Part shown: positions 1 to 8,410 of the stretch, piece after piece
How positions within the stretch are numbered: position 1 is the stretch's first letter
How the letters are laid out: the number at the start of each line of letters is the position of its first letter
Source: Deltaproteobacteria bacterium UBA2385
Lineage (GTDB): Bacteria; Myxococcota_A; UBA796; UBA2385
Direction of reading: 5' to 3'
DNA: 36,317 nt
Assembly: GCA_002343455.1 (NCBI GenBank)
Contig: DDSR01000208.1
Coordinates: 1,635 to 37,951, forward strand
Program-made: the position numbers and the translations under genes
The notes under the pieces: model-generated
What the model was told of the DNA's origin: nothing
The model's database searches: none
Seen by the model: only the letters and a program-made list of their open reading frames with translations

Positions 1-372
1 CGATCGGACCGCGTCGCGCGCTACGCCCGGCTGACCCGCCTCTCCCAGGGCGAGAGCGCCGGTCGGGCGCTGCGCGAGGCGCTGGCCGACGCCAACGGCG
101 AGCTGCTGGGACTGGCCCTGAGCATCCTGGCCGACGCGCCGGGGAGCTCCGCCGCGACCCTTCGCACCGCGACGCGCCTCTTCGAGGTCGCGGTCTCGAG
201 CGAGCGCGAGCGGATCTGGATCCAGGCCGCCGGGCTGGCGGCGCGCAGCCCCGAGCTCGCGGTCGAGCCCGCGCTGCAGACCTGGATGGACTCCGACGAG
301 CCGCTGGTCCAGATCGCCGCGGCGCGCGCCACGCTGATGCGAGGGCGCGCCGCCCCCGAGAGCTCGCGCTGA
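1..372 (+). CDS. HEAT-repeat-like protein, C-terminal fragment
   Basis: Open frame 1 runs from the window edge to TGA at 370-372 (123 residues), so the start lies outside. The visible part is a string of short amphipathic helices rich in Ala, Leu, Arg and Glu, for example ALADANGELLGLALSILAD and EPLVQIAAARATLM. This is the look of HEAT/armadillo scaffold repeats that bind other proteins. No catalytic motif or membrane segment is visible. The 149 bases downstream hold a promoter for the next gene, so this gene probably ends its own transcript. The helical-repeat call is from pattern only; partner and role are unknown. Confidence 0.6.
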   Translation, partial: RSDRVARYARLTRLSQGESAGRALREALADANGELLGLALSILADAPGSSAATLRTATRLFEVAVSSERERIWIQAAGLAARSPELAVEPALQTWMDSDEPLVQIAAARATLMRGRAAPESSR

Positions 373-439
373 AGGTCGAAGCGGCCCCCCCCTCGCGGGC
401 ACGACCTGCCGCTTCAATCGACCGAATTCCCACCCCGCT

Positions 440-469
440 TTGACAGCGCGATCCGCCACCCGGTACCGT
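440..469 (+). promoter_or_regulatory. Sigma-70-type promoter of the fibre/AAA+ unit
   Basis: A perfect -35 hexamer TTGACA (440-445) is followed after 18 bases by TACCGT (464-469), a 4/6 match to TATAAT. It lies in the 149-base gap before the gene at 522, leaving a leader of about 45 bases. The same TACCNT -10 type recurs upstream of the gene at 15656. Prediction from sequence only. Confidence 0.5.
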
Positions 470-521
470 CTGTCGTGCACTTCGGCGCTGGAGTCGGCCA
501 CAGCGAGAAGGGGGAGGTGAC

Positions 522-2021
522 GTGATTGAGATCAACGGCAGGCTTACCAGCCCCCTACGGCAGCCCGGGCCAGGAGGGGCGGTCGACCTCGTCTTCGCGC
601 TGCACCCCGGCCCCAGCTCCACCGAATCCCGCTGGGAGGAGACCCTGCGCGATGTCCCCGTGGACCCCAGCGGCGCCTTCTGGGTGGTGCTGGGCCAGCG
701 CAATCCGCTCGGCGCGGGCCACTTCGGCGAGGACCTCGCCTGGTTGTCGGTGCGCGTGGTGGGGGCCGAGGCGGGCGAGGCGGGCCCGCGCATCCCGCTG
801 ACCGGCAGCGCCCTGAAGCTCGACGAGCGCCTCGACGCGGTCGAGGGCAGCCTCGCCCTGGGCGAGCGGGTCGAGACGCTGGAGTCGCGCATGGACTCGA
901 TCGAGGACGAGGTCGAGAGCTCAAACGTCGAGGAGACCCTGCGGGAGCTGCAGCGCCGCCTGTCGACCCTGGACAGCGAGGAGGGGCGGCTGACCCGGAT
1001 CGAGGACGAGCTGGAAGACCTGATCGGCCCCGACGGGGACGTGGTCGACCTCAACGAGCGCATGGACCGCATCGAGGGGCAGGCGCCGGACCTGATCGCC
1101 TCCCTGAAGGCCCGCGAGATCGAGATGTCACGCGAGCGGCTGGGCGTGATGCGCCGAGACGTGGACCAGCTCGCGCTGGCCCTCTCCGAGCTGCGCGAGC
1201 GCCTCGCCCGCCAGCTGCAGCAGCACGAAGAGCTGGCCAGCCGGCCTCCTCCGACGGCCGCCGCCGTGGGCGCGGTCGACCGGACCGGCGACGTGATGAC
1301 CGGCGGCCTGACCATCAACCGCGGCGGGCTGGAGGTGCTCAGCGGCGGGATCGTCTGCCGCGGCGCCACGGTCAACACACTGGAGGCGTCCAACCAGGTC
1401 AAGTCCCCCAAGGTGATCGCCGACGCCATCGAGCTGCGCGGCGACCTGACCGTGGACAACTCCCACCGGGCCTTGCAGGTTCGGCTGATCGAGGGCCGCC
1501 AGGGCTCCGCCCGCAAGGACGGGGCGCTCTTCCTCAACGGCCGAAGCGGGGCCGAGGTGGTGGTGGGGACCGCCGAAGAGCGCCGCGGGATGCAGGTCCA
1601 CGGTCCGCTCAGCGGCAGCGCCTTCCAGGCCGAGGAAGGCGGCGTGGCGCACGTCTTCGACGTCTACGGCAGCATCGAGCCCGGCCAGGTGGCCTGCATC
1701 CGCCCCGAGGGCGGCAAGGTCGAGCGCAGCCGCCATGTGTCCGACGCGACGGTGATCGGGGTCTGCGTCGAGCGGGCGGCCTTCGCGGCAGGCGGCTCGA
1801 CGGTCGGCGGGAGGGCCACGATCGTCCTCAACGGGCTGGCCCGGGTGCGCGCCAGCGCCGAGGGTGCGGGCATCCAGGCCGGGACCCTGCTGGTCAGCGG
1901 CCCCGACGGCCTGGCCCTGGCGGCCCCCGAGGGCGTGGCACCGGGCCATGTGCTGGGCAAGGCCCTCTCCCCGCTGGCCGAAGGCACGGGCGAGGTCGCC
2001 GTCCTGGTCGGCGTGCGCTAG
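522..2021 (+). CDS. Coiled-coil protein with phage tail-fibre-like section
   Basis: 499 residues starting at GTG 522, four bases after GGAGG at 513-517. Residues 1-95 look beta-rich (short hydrophobic strands, Trp at the edges). Residues about 100-245 are a long heptad-like coiled coil rich in Glu, Leu and Arg. Residues about 250-275 contain GDVMTGGLTIN, matching the GDxMTGxL motif common in phage tail fibres, followed by a Gly/Val-rich beta section. The last 120 residues (from about HVFDVYGSIEPGQVAC) resemble the compact C-terminal heads of fibre proteins. No signal peptide or membrane segment is seen. An AAA+ ATPase follows after 24 bases, probably in the same transcript. I infer an oligomeric fibre or scaffold, possibly linked to a contractile-type particle, but no sheath, tube or baseplate gene is visible here. 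Confidence 0.6.
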   Translation: MIEINGRLTSPLRQPGPGGAVDLVFALHPGPSSTESRWEETLRDVPVDPSGAFWVVLGQRNPLGAGHFGEDLAWLSVRVVGAEAGEAGPRIPLTGSALKLDERLDAVEGSLALGERVETLESRMDSIEDEVESSNVEETLRELQRRLSTLDSEEGRLTRIEDELEDLIGPDGDVVDLNERMDRIEGQAPDLIASLKAREIEMSRERLGVMRRDVDQLALALSELRERLARQLQQHEELASRPPPTAAAVGAVDRTGDVMTGGLTINRGGLEVLSGGIVCRGATVNTLEASNQVKSPKVIADAIELRGDLTVDNSHRALQVRLIEGRQGSARKDGALFLNGRSGAEVVVGTAEERRGMQVHGPLSGSAFQAEEGGVAHVFDVYGSIEPGQVACIRPEGGKVERSRHVSDATVIGVCVERAAFAAGGSTVGGRATIVLNGLARVRASAEGAGIQAGTLLVSGPDGLALAAPEGVAPGHVLGKALSPLAEGTGEVAVLVGVR

Positions 2022-2045
2022 GCTCGGTCCCCCACGGGAGCGACC

Positions 2046-3755
2046 ATGAACCGCGAGCCGAAATTGCCGTCCTGGGCCGAGGAGCTGCGCCTGCGCTACC
2101 TCTCCGGCGAAGCCAGCATGTTCCTGGTGCACGGCAATGTGCGCGACCTGCACCCCTGGGAGGAGCCCGACGGCACGCTGGCCTGGCTCTCGATCCGCGA
2201 GTTCCTGGAGCGCTTCCTCTCGCGCTCCAAGGACATCGTCACCTACTACAACCTCTCCGAGGGCCTGGAGTTCCCCGAGGCCCGCAGCAAGGCCCGCTTC
2301 CGCACGGCGATCAACGCCCGACGGGCCCTGAGGGGGGATGAAGCGCTCAGCTCGCTGCCGCAGTCGCCGACCCAGGTGCTGCCGATCATCGAGGACATGA
2401 TCACGGACAGCTCGCAGCGGGCGGCGGTGATCATCGACTACGTCGAGATGATCGCCCCGATGGGCGAGCTCGCCTTCATGTCCGAGAGCGACAAGTCCAA
2501 CCTGGTGGCGCTGGAGCGCTGGGCCAGCGACCCCTCGCTCTTGCAGAGCGACAACCTGGTCCTGCTGGTCTGCGAGACCCTCAGCGACGTCCACCGGCGG
2601 CTGCGCAGCACCACCCACCTCGTGCCGGTGAACGTGCCCCTGCCGGACCTCGACGGCCGCCTCGCCCTGATCAAGAGCGCCGACCGCAGCGGCGTCACGC
2701 TGGAGATCGAGGACCTCTCCCTGGCGAAGGTCGCCGCGGGCCTCTCCCTGGTGCAGATCCGCGGCCTCTTCCGGCGGGCCCGGCAGTCCGGCGAGCCGAT
2801 CACCTTCCGCACGATCAGCCGCCGCAAGAAGGCGATCATCGAGCAGGAGTGCCATGGCCTGGTCGAGTTCGTCGACCCCTCGCACAACTTCAGCCATGTC
2901 GGCGGGCTCGACCGCCTCAAGCGCGACCTGATGCGCGTCGCCGGGGCGATCAAGGCCGGCCACACGACCCGGGTGCCGATGGGGATGATGTTCGTCGGCC
3001 CGATGGGCACCGGCAAGACCTTCCTTGCCGAGGCCTTCGCCGCCGAGAGCGGCCTGACCTGCCTCAGCTTCAAGAACTTCCGCGAGAAGTGGGTCGGCAG
3101 CACCGAGGGCAACCTGGAGAAGATCCTCCAGGTGGTCGAGGGCCTCGGCTACGTGCTGCTGATCATCGACGAAGCGGACCGCTCGATGGGCAACCAGGGC
3201 GACAGCGACGGCGGCACCAGCAGCCGGGTGATCGCCCGGCTCAAGGAGTTCATGAGCGACACCAGCCACCGCGGGCGGGTGGTGATCCTGATGATGACGA
3301 ACCGGCCCGACAAGCTCGACGCCGACCTGAAGAGGCCGGGGCGCTTCGATCTGAAGATCCCCTTCTTCTTCCCCGAAGAGCTGGAAGAGCGGCTCAGCAT
3401 CCTGCAGGCCCTGGTGCGCAAGAGCCGCATGACCCTGGGCCCGGACGCCGACCTGCAGGCCCTGGCCGTGCGGCTGGGGGGCTACTCCAGCGCCGAGCTG
3501 GAGGCGGTGCTGCTGGCCGCCGCCAACCTGGCCGCCGAGGAGGAGAGCGAGCTGGTCATGAACAGCCACCTCGACCGCGCCGCCACCGACGTCATCCCCA
3601 GCCGCGACACCCGCATGCTGGAGTTCATGGAGATGCTGGCGGTCTTCGAGTCCTCCTCGCGAAGCATGCTGCCCGAGCGCTTCCGCGACCTGGACACCGC
3701 CGCGGTGCAGGCCCGCCTGGACGAGCTGAAGCGCCAGCTGGTCGGGCGGGTCTGA
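2046..3755 (+). CDS. Tandem AAA+ ATPase with degenerate first domain
   Basis: 569 residues from ATG 2046. Residues about 1-270 resemble an AAA+ domain without a P-loop; its Walker-B position reads VIIDYVE rather than a DE pair, so it should not hydrolyse ATP. Residues about 285-500 form an active AAA+ domain of the Cdc48/FtsH/Ycf46 type: Walker A GPMGTGKT at 318-325, Walker B LLIIDEAD with D375/E376, a sensor-1 region [10 protein letters not shown] and an RPGRFD arginine-finger region. No protease domain follows, so it is a remodelling ATPase rather than an FtsH peptidase. It lies 24 bases after the fibre-like gene. Ycf46-like proteins and the ATPases of extracellular contractile injection systems share this general plan. 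Substrate unknown; a role on the neighbouring protein is inferred. Confidence 0.75.
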   Translation: MNREPKLPSWAEELRLRYLSGEASMFLVHGNVRDLHPWEEPDGTLAWLSIREFLERFLSRSKDIVTYYNLSEGLEFPEARSKARFRTAINARRALRGDEALSSLPQSPTQVLPIIEDMITDSSQRAAVIIDYVEMIAPMGELAFMSESDKSNLVALERWASDPSLLQSDNLVLLVCETLSDVHRRLRSTTHLVPVNVPLPDLDGRLALIKSADRSGVTLEIEDLSLAKVAAGLSLVQIRGLFRRARQSGEPITFRTISRRKKAIIEQECHGLVEFVDPSHNFSHVGGLDRLKRDLMRVAGAIKAGHTTRVPMGMMFVGPMGTGKTFLAEAFAAESGLTCLSFKNFREKWVGSTEGNLEKILQVVEGLGYVLLIIDEADRSMGNQGDSDGGTSSRVIARLKEFMSDTSHRGRVVILMMTNRPDKLDADLKRPGRFDLKIPFFFPEELEERLSILQALVRKSRMTLGPDADLQALAVRLGGYSSAELEAVLLAAANLAAEEESELVMNSHLDRAATDVIPSRDTRMLEFMEMLAVFESSSRSMLPERFRDLDTAAVQARLDELKRQLVGRV

Positions 3756-3767
3756 GCGCTTCTCGCC

Positions 3768-3797
3768 TTGACAGGGGCGCCCTTCCAATCTTAGGGG
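3768..3797 (+). promoter_or_regulatory. Promoter of the rplU-rpmA-obgE operon
   Basis: Perfect -35 TTGACA at 3768-3773, 17-18 bases of spacer, then a -10 region TTAGGG/TAGGGG at 3791-3797. It begins 12 bases after the stop of the AAA+ gene and would give a leader of about 95 bases before rplU. A 21-base inverted repeat covers the -10 region and the predicted start of transcription. Confidence 0.55.
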
Positions 3798-3810
3798 GCC
3801 GGGCCCTAAG
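3790..3810. repeat. Inverted repeat over the rplU promoter -10/+1
   Basis: Arms CTTAGGG (3790-3796) and CCCTAAG (3804-3810) are perfect complements around a 7-base centre GGCCGGG. Because the left arm overlaps the predicted -10, most of the repeat would act as DNA. That fits an operator better than a leader hairpin, unless transcription starts further upstream. Confidence 0.5.
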
Positions 3811-3899
3811 CGTTGAGCAGGCTGATTCTTGCCTCCGGGATTACCATCCCGAGCGAATCAAGGTCCGCTCCTCGCCCAGAACTCAAAGGAAGGTTCGCG

Positions 3900-4208
3900 A
3901 TGTACGCGATCATCATCTCCGGTGGAAAGCAGTACCGTGTCGCTCAGGGCGAGACCCTGACAGTCGACCGCATCGACGCCGAAGTCGGCAGCACCATCGA
4001 GCTCGGCCCGGTGTTGCTCGTCGGCGGCGACAGCCCCCGCATCGGCGCGCCCGTCGTCGATGGCGCCTCCGTCACCGCTCAGGTCGTCGCGCACGAGCTG
4101 GGCGAGAAGCGCGAGATCTTCAAGTACCGGCGTACCCGGCGCTACCGCCGCAACCGCGGCTTCCGCCCCTCGCTGACCACTCTCTCCATCCAGTCGATCA
4201 CGGCCTGA
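3900..4208 (+). CDS. rplU: 50S ribosomal protein L21
   Basis: 102 residues, the normal size for L21, starting MYAIIISGGKQYRVAQGE and ending in the basic rRNA-binding tail KYRRTRRYRRNRGFRPS. ATG 3900 is chosen because it gives the canonical N-terminus and follows AAAGGAAGG at 3885-3893. An in-frame extension back to 3813 has no L21 similarity. L21 binds 23S rRNA domain VI in the large subunit. It is the first gene of the conserved rplU-rpmA-obgE order, driven by the promoter at 3768. Confidence 0.97.
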   Translation: MYAIIISGGKQYRVAQGETLTVDRIDAEVGSTIELGPVLLVGGDSPRIGAPVVDGASVTAQVVAHELGEKREIFKYRRTRRYRRNRGFRPSLTTLSIQSITA

Positions 4209-4254
4209 TCAAGCGGGCCATCCGGCCCCTTGACTCTGGCGGAGGCATTGCATC

Positions 4255-4512
4255 ATGGCTCATAAGAAGGGACAGGGCAGCTCGCGGAACGGCCGCGACA
4301 GCAACCCCAAGTACCGCGGCGTCAAGCGCGGCGACGGCCAGGTCGTTCCGGCCGGCAGCATCATCGTGCGCCAGGTCGGCACCCGCTTCCACGCCGGTGA
4401 AGGCGTCGGCGTCGGTCGTGACTGGACCTTGTTCGCGCTGCGCGAAGGCGTGGTGCGCTTCCGCACCCGTCGCAACCGAAACCTCGTCGTGGTCGAGCCC
4501 GTCGAGGCCTGA
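4255..4512 (+). CDS. rpmA: 50S ribosomal protein L27
   Basis: 85 residues beginning [19 protein letters not shown], the diagnostic L27 start, with the basic flexible N-terminus that reaches toward the peptidyl-transferase centre. There is no Firmicutes-type cleaved N-terminal extension. GGAGG at 4241-4245 sits about nine bases before ATG. It lies 46 bases after rplU and 36 bases before obgE, as expected for a single transcript. Confidence 0.97.
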   Translation: MAHKKGQGSSRNGRDSNPKYRGVKRGDGQVVPAGSIIVRQVGTRFHAGEGVGVGRDWTLFALREGVVRFRTRRNRNLVVVEPVEA

Positions 4513-4548
4513 ACCCGACGGGCACACCGCGCCTCCCTGGCGGCGGTC

Positions 4549-5613
4549 ATGCGCTTCATCGACGAAGTCCGAATCCACGTCCAGAGCGGGCGAGGCGGCG
4601 ATGGCTGCGCCTCATTCCGCCGCGAGAAGTTCGTTCCCCTGGGGGGACCGGATGGTGGGGACGGCGGGCGAGGCGGCGACGTCGTGCTCGAGGCCACCAC
4701 CCGGCGCAACACGCTGCTGGAGCTGCGCGGCAAGGCGCACTGGCACGCCCGCAGCGGCGGGCCGGGCATGACCCGGCAGAAGACCGGCCGCAGCGCCGAC
4801 GAGGTGCTGATCGAGGTGCCCATCGGCACCCGCATCTTCGACGAGGAGAGCGGCGAGATCCTGGCGGACCTGACCGAGGAGGGCCAGCGCTACGTCGCCG
4901 CCCGCGGCGGTCGCGGGGGCGAGGGCAACGTGGCCTTCAAGTCCTCTACCAACCGCACCCCGACCGAGTTCACCCCCGGCGAAGAGGGGACCGAGCGCTG
5001 GCTGCGGCTGGAGCTGCTGCTGATGGCCGACGCCGGCCTGGTCGGCTTCCCCAACGCCGGCAAGAGCACGCTCATCTCGCGCATCTCGGCGGCCCGCCCC
5101 CGGGTGGCCGACTACCCCTTCACCACCCTGGTGCCCAACCTCGGCGTGGTCGACCTGGGCGTCGACGGCTCCTTCGTGGTGGCCGACGTGCCCGGGCTGA
5201 TCGAGGGCGCGGCCGAGGGCGCCGGCCTGGGCCATCGCTTCTTGCGCCATGTGCAGCGCACCCGCCTGTTGCTGCACCTCGTCAGCCTGGGCCCGCACGA
5301 GCACGAGCTCGCCACGGTCGAGGGCGCCAGCGAGGTGGACCTCGAGGACGGGGGCGAGCGCGCCCTGGCCCGCTACCTGGCCATCCGCGCCGAGCTGCTG
5401 GCTTTCGACCCCGAGTTCGCCTCGCGGCCCGAGCTGGTGGTGCTGACCAAGGCGGACCTGGCCAGCCCCGAAGACCGGGACCTCGCCCGGCAGGCGCTGG
5501 CCCGCCAGGTCGGCGAGGACCGGGTCCTGGTGCTCTCGGCGGTGACCGGCACCGGCGTCAAGGAGCTGGTTCGCCGCGTGCAGCTCGAGCTCGGCGCTAT
5601 GCTACCGGCGTGA
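4549..5613 (+). CDS. obgE: Obg-family GTPase, ribosome assembly
   Basis: 354 residues. Residues 1-158 are the glycine-rich Obg fold (repeated GGDGG/GGRGG turns). The GTPase domain follows with G1 GFPNAGKS (166-173), the switch region around YPFTTL, G3 DVPGL (213-217), G4 TKAD (300-303) and G5 SAVTG near 330. It ends soon after the GTPase domain, so it lacks the optional OCT C-terminal extension of some relatives. Obg binds the 50S subunit and couples late assembly to GTP and ppGpp levels. Its stop overlaps the GTG of the next gene (GTGA), indicating translational coupling to an exported protein rather than to the usual proB/nadD neighbours. Confidence 0.96.
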   Translation: MRFIDEVRIHVQSGRGGDGCASFRREKFVPLGGPDGGDGGRGGDVVLEATTRRNTLLELRGKAHWHARSGGPGMTRQKTGRSADEVLIEVPIGTRIFDEESGEILADLTEEGQRYVAARGGRGGEGNVAFKSSTNRTPTEFTPGEEGTERWLRLELLLMADAGLVGFPNAGKSTLISRISAARPRVADYPFTTLVPNLGVVDLGVDGSFVVADVPGLIEGAAEGAGLGHRFLRHVQRTRLLLHLVSLGPHEHELATVEGASEVDLEDGGERALARYLAIRAELLAFDPEFASRPELVVLTKADLASPEDRDLARQALARQVGEDRVLVLSAVTGTGVKELVRRVQLELGAMLPA

Positions 5614-6302
5614 GCCCGCTCCTCCCGCTCCTCCTCGCCTCGATCGCCGCCTGCGGAGTCCGCGAGCAGGAGCAGCTCGACCTCGCCCAGGCCTCGACCG
5701 AGACCACCTTCGCCACGGCCGAGCAGCTCGGCCCGCACCGCAGCCTGACCAGCATCCGTCGCACCGATCGACGGGAGGGCCAGCCCGAGCGCACCGTGGA
5801 CGAGGTGGTCGAGATCGCCTGGGCGGACTGGGACAACTTCCAGGTGCGGCGGCTGGTCGACGGCGAGGCGGCCCGCGAGACGATCGTGGCGGGCGGGCGG
5901 GTCTGGGTCCGCTCGGGCGAGACCTGGTCGGCGCGTGAGGACGCCGAGCCACACCGGATGCAGCTGCGCACCACCTGGGACACCTGGGACCAGAGCCTGG
6001 GCCCGATGCGGGACCACCTCCGGCTGGTGCCCGAGGCAAAGGACATCGTCGAGGGGCGGCCGGCCATGCGCTACCGGCTGGAGCTGCTGCCCGAGGCCGA
6101 GGCGCCCCGCGTCCGCAGCTCGGGTTGGCAGCCGCGCTCGATCCAGGGCACCGCCTGGCTGGACGAGGCGACCGCGCTGCACATCAAGGCCGAGCTGGTG
6201 GCCGTCACCGAGCGCAAGGGGGTGACCCGCACCCTCGCCTACACCCTGCAGCGGGCCGGCTTCGGCGAGGACCCGGGCATCAGCCCCCCTCCCGGCCAGT
6301 GA
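5610..6302 (+). CDS. Predicted lipoprotein of unknown function
   Basis: 230 residues from GTG 5610, which overlaps the obgE stop by four bases. The N-terminus MSPLLPLLLASIAAC is a short lipoprotein signal with lipobox IAAC and candidate acylated C15. The mature part alternates beta-type stretches (VVEIAWADWDNFQVRRLVDG, MRYRLELL, GTAWLDEATALHIKAEL), reminiscent of the LolA/LppX-like half-barrel that handles lipids. No motif proves this. Co-translation with obgE and the downstream exported gene suggests constitutive expression. Function unknown; location most likely the periplasmic face of a membrane. Confidence 0.7.
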   Translation: MSPLLPLLLASIAACGVREQEQLDLAQASTETTFATAEQLGPHRSLTSIRRTDRREGQPERTVDEVVEIAWADWDNFQVRRLVDGEAARETIVAGGRVWVRSGETWSAREDAEPHRMQLRTTWDTWDQSLGPMRDHLRLVPEAKDIVEGRPAMRYRLELLPEAEAPRVRSSGWQPRSIQGTAWLDEATALHIKAELVAVTERKGVTRTLAYTLQRAGFGEDPGISPPPGQ

Positions 6303-6358
6303 GCGGGGCGGACGTGCCCGCCGCCCCCGCGGGTTCTGACCACGCAGTAGGAGTCTCC

Positions 6359-6811
6359 ATGCCCGCACACCTGCGCCTCTCCCCCCTCGGGGGCCTGCTC
6401 CTCCTCCTCCTCTTCGGCGCCCCCTCGCCGGCCTTCTCCGCCGACGAGGGCATCCGCGTCGTGGGGACCCGGGTCAGCAGCGGCCAGCCCGACCGGATCG
6501 CCCGCTCCGAGGCCTTGCTGGGCGCCGCCGACTCCTACCGGACGGGCATGACCGTGCGCCGGGTGCTGGCCGACGGCACCGACTACACCTACACCGGAAA
6601 GCTCGTCGCGGCGCCCTCGCCAGGGGGCTCCTTCTCCTGCCCCTACCAGCTCGCCGGGCAGCCCGAGACCTGTGTGCTGGCCACCGAGCTGGTCGAGCAC
6701 CTCAGCCAGAAGGGCCCGGCGCAGGAGGACCTGAAGCTGGAAGGCAGAATCCTGGAGGTTGATGGGATACGATGCATCGTGCTGACGGCCTACCAACCGG
6801 GGAAGGCCTGA
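6359..6811 (+). CDS. Small secreted protein of unknown function
   Basis: 150 residues from ATG 6359, preceded by TAGGAG at 6348-6353. Residues 1-28 are a Sec signal peptide with a long Leu run and a likely cleavage after SPAFSA. The mature domain of about 120 residues has two Cys (near FSCPYQLAGQPETC) and ends close to GIRCIVLTAYQ, giving three Cys in the mature protein. No known family recognised. It sits 56 bases after the lipoprotein gene and 14 bases before rsfS, so the two exported proteins are embedded in a ribosome-biogenesis operon. Confidence 0.72.
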   Translation: MPAHLRLSPLGGLLLLLLFGAPSPAFSADEGIRVVGTRVSSGQPDRIARSEALLGAADSYRTGMTVRRVLADGTDYTYTGKLVAAPSPGGSFSCPYQLAGQPETCVLATELVEHLSQKGPAQEDLKLEGRILEVDGIRCIVLTAYQPGKA

Positions 6812-6825
6812 GGCGAGTCCGTTGA

Positions 6826-7251
6826 ATGGAGGACATTCCCATCGAACCCATCGAGCTCCTGAAGGAGGCCGTGCAGGCCGCCTGGGACAGCAAGGCTGAG
6901 AACATCGTCGTCATCGACCTCACAGGGCGGGTCGCCTACGCCGACCACATCGTCCTCTGCTCGGGATCGCACCCTCGCCATGTCGCCGCCATCGCGCTGC
7001 GCCTGGTCAAGGCGGTCCGAGACGCCGGGGGGCCACGACCCCTGGGCATCGAGGGCCTGGCCAACGGCCGCTGGGCGCTCGTCGACTTCGGCGACTTCAT
7101 CGTGCACGTCTTCGACCAGTCCCAGCGCAGCTACTACGACCTCGACGGGCTCTGGGCCGACGGGCGCCGACTGAGCGCCGCCGAGCTGGGCATCAACACC
7201 CAGATCCCGCTGGGCACGGTGGACGCCCAGCCCTTCAGCTCCGAGGCCTGA
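6826..7251 (+). CDS. rsfS: Ribosomal silencing factor RsfS
   Basis: 141 residues of the RsfS/Iojap family. Core features are the nucleotidyltransferase-like fold with DLTGRVAYADHIVLCSGSH (equivalent of the DxS...TDYFVIASG segment), EGLANGRWALVDFGDFIVHVF and the terminal YYDLDGLW motif. RsfS binds L14 on the 50S subunit and blocks subunit joining during starvation. The ATG at 6826 lacks a clear Shine-Dalgarno but gives the usual N-terminal length. rlmH begins two bases after the stop if the CTG start is right, as in many genomes where rsfS and rlmH are adjacent. Confidence 0.93.
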   Translation: MEDIPIEPIELLKEAVQAAWDSKAENIVVIDLTGRVAYADHIVLCSGSHPRHVAAIALRLVKAVRDAGGPRPLGIEGLANGRWALVDFGDFIVHVFDQSQRSYYDLDGLWADGRRLSAAELGINTQIPLGTVDAQPFSSEA

Positions 7252-7252
7252 G

Positions 7253-7699
7253 CTGCGGGTCCGGGTGCTGCGGGTCGGGCGCGGGGCGACCGCCTGGGCC
7301 GACCAGGCCGCGGTGGACTACGCCCGGCGCATCCGGGCCTTCCGCGTCGAGGAGAGCCTGCTCAAGCCCGAGCCCTTCCGCGGGGACATCGAGGCGGTTC
7401 GCCGGGAGGAGGGCAAGCGCCTGCTGGCCGGCCTGGGGGCGGGAGAGCGGCTGGTGAGCCTGGACGAGCGCGGCGAGCTGCCGACGAGCGAGGAATTTGC
7501 CGCCTGGCTGGGACAGGGAGCCGACCTCTGCTTCGCCATCGGCGGGCCCTACGGCCACGACCCGAGCGTGCGGGAGAGGTCCTGGAAGGTGCTGGCCCTG
7601 GGCCGCTGGGTGACGAACCACGAGCTGGCGCGCGTGACGCTGATCGAGCAGCTCTACCGGGCCAGCACGATCCTGTGGGGCGGCAGCTACCACCACTGA
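7253..7699 (+). CDS. rlmH: 23S rRNA pseudouridine-1915 N3-methyltransferase RlmH
   Basis: SPOUT-class methyltransferase. Diagnostic C-terminal features are FAIGGPYGHDPSVRER, the TNHELARVTLIEQLYRA helix and the terminal YHH. The first standard codon, GTG 7265, would cut the first beta strand to LRVG. Reading upstream in frame from CTG 7253 gives LRVRVLRVGRG, which aligns well with the usual MKIRLIAVGK start. CTG 7253 begins one base after the rsfS stop, so coupled initiation at CTG is proposed. If GTG is used, the gene is 7265-7699 (144 residues). It methylates pseudouridine 1915 in helix 69 of 23S rRNA. Confidence 0.88.
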   Translation: MRVRVLRVGRGATAWADQAAVDYARRIRAFRVEESLLKPEPFRGDIEAVRREEGKRLLAGLGAGERLVSLDERGELPTSEEFAAWLGQGADLCFAIGGPYGHDPSVRERSWKVLALGRWVTNHELARVTLIEQLYRASTILWGGSYHH

Positions 7700-7777
7700 G
7701 GGTGCCGGCCGGAGCCTTTGGGCGACAGGGATCGGCGGGCGAGGCGGCGCCTGTTTAGGGCAGCGCCCGGAGCCGCC

Positions 7778-8410
7778 ATGAACCCCCTCGCCCCCTTCGT
7801 CGACCTCCTCGCCCCGCGCGACTGCCTGGGCTGCGAGGCCCCCTCCGACCAGCCCGGCGCCTTGCTCTGCCGCGCCTGCACCGTCGAGCAGCCCCTGCTG
7901 CCCCGGTCTTTTGCGGCCCCCTCTCCCCTGGCCTGGGCGATGGGCCTGGGCCCCTACCAAGGGCCCCTGGGCGCCCTGGTCCGGACCGGCAAGTATCGCC
8001 CCGACCCGCGGGTCTTCGACCAGCTGGCCCGCTGGATGCAGATCGCCTTCCGCGACCGGCTCCCTCGCGCCGACGCCGTCGTCGCCGTCCCCGTGCCGGC
8101 CCGCAGACGGCTGCGCCGTGGCTTCGACCAGGGCCAGCTCCTGGCCCATGCCCTTGCCGGCGCCCTGAACCTGCCGCTGCTGCCCGCGCTCACCCGGGCC
8201 CGCGCCGCCGAGCAGGCCGGACGCTTCGGGCGGGCCCGCTCGGCCGGCGCCCGCGGCTCCTTTCGCGCCCGCGGGGTGCTGCCCCCCCGGCTGATCCTGG
8301 TCGACGACGTCTGCACCACCGGGGCCACCGCCTCGGCCTGCGGCGACGAGCTGCTGGCCCACGGCGCGCGCAGCGTCGGCTTCGTCTGCGTGGCCGCCGC
8401 GGCCCTCTGA
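7778..8410 (+). CDS. ComF-family phosphoribosyltransferase
   Basis: 210 residues from ATG 7778 (CCGGAG just upstream); an in-frame extension to 7718 is basic and unlike the family. The N-terminus has a zinc-binding double CxxC (C16/C19 and C31/C34), typical of ComF. The C-terminus has the type I PRTase fold with PVPARRRLRRGFDQGQLLA and the PRPP loop ILVDDVCTTGATA. ComF is needed for DNA uptake in naturally competent bacteria, but homologues are widespread in non-competent species and the substrate is not settled. It lies 78 bases after rlmH with no strong promoter between. Confidence 0.88.
   Translation: MNPLAPFVDLLAPRDCLGCEAPSDQPGALLCRACTVEQPLLPRSFAAPSPLAWAMGLGPYQGPLGALVRTGKYRPDPRVFDQLARWMQIAFRDRLPRADAVVAVPVPARRRLRRGFDQGQLLAHALAGALNLPLLPALTRARAAEQAGRFGRARSAGARGSFRARGVLPPRLILVDDVCTTGATASACGDELLAHGARSVGFVCVAAAAL

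Noticed and set aside
2046..3755. FtsH protease
   Set aside because: The AAA+ domain is similar, but there is no HExxH zinc motif and no membrane helix.
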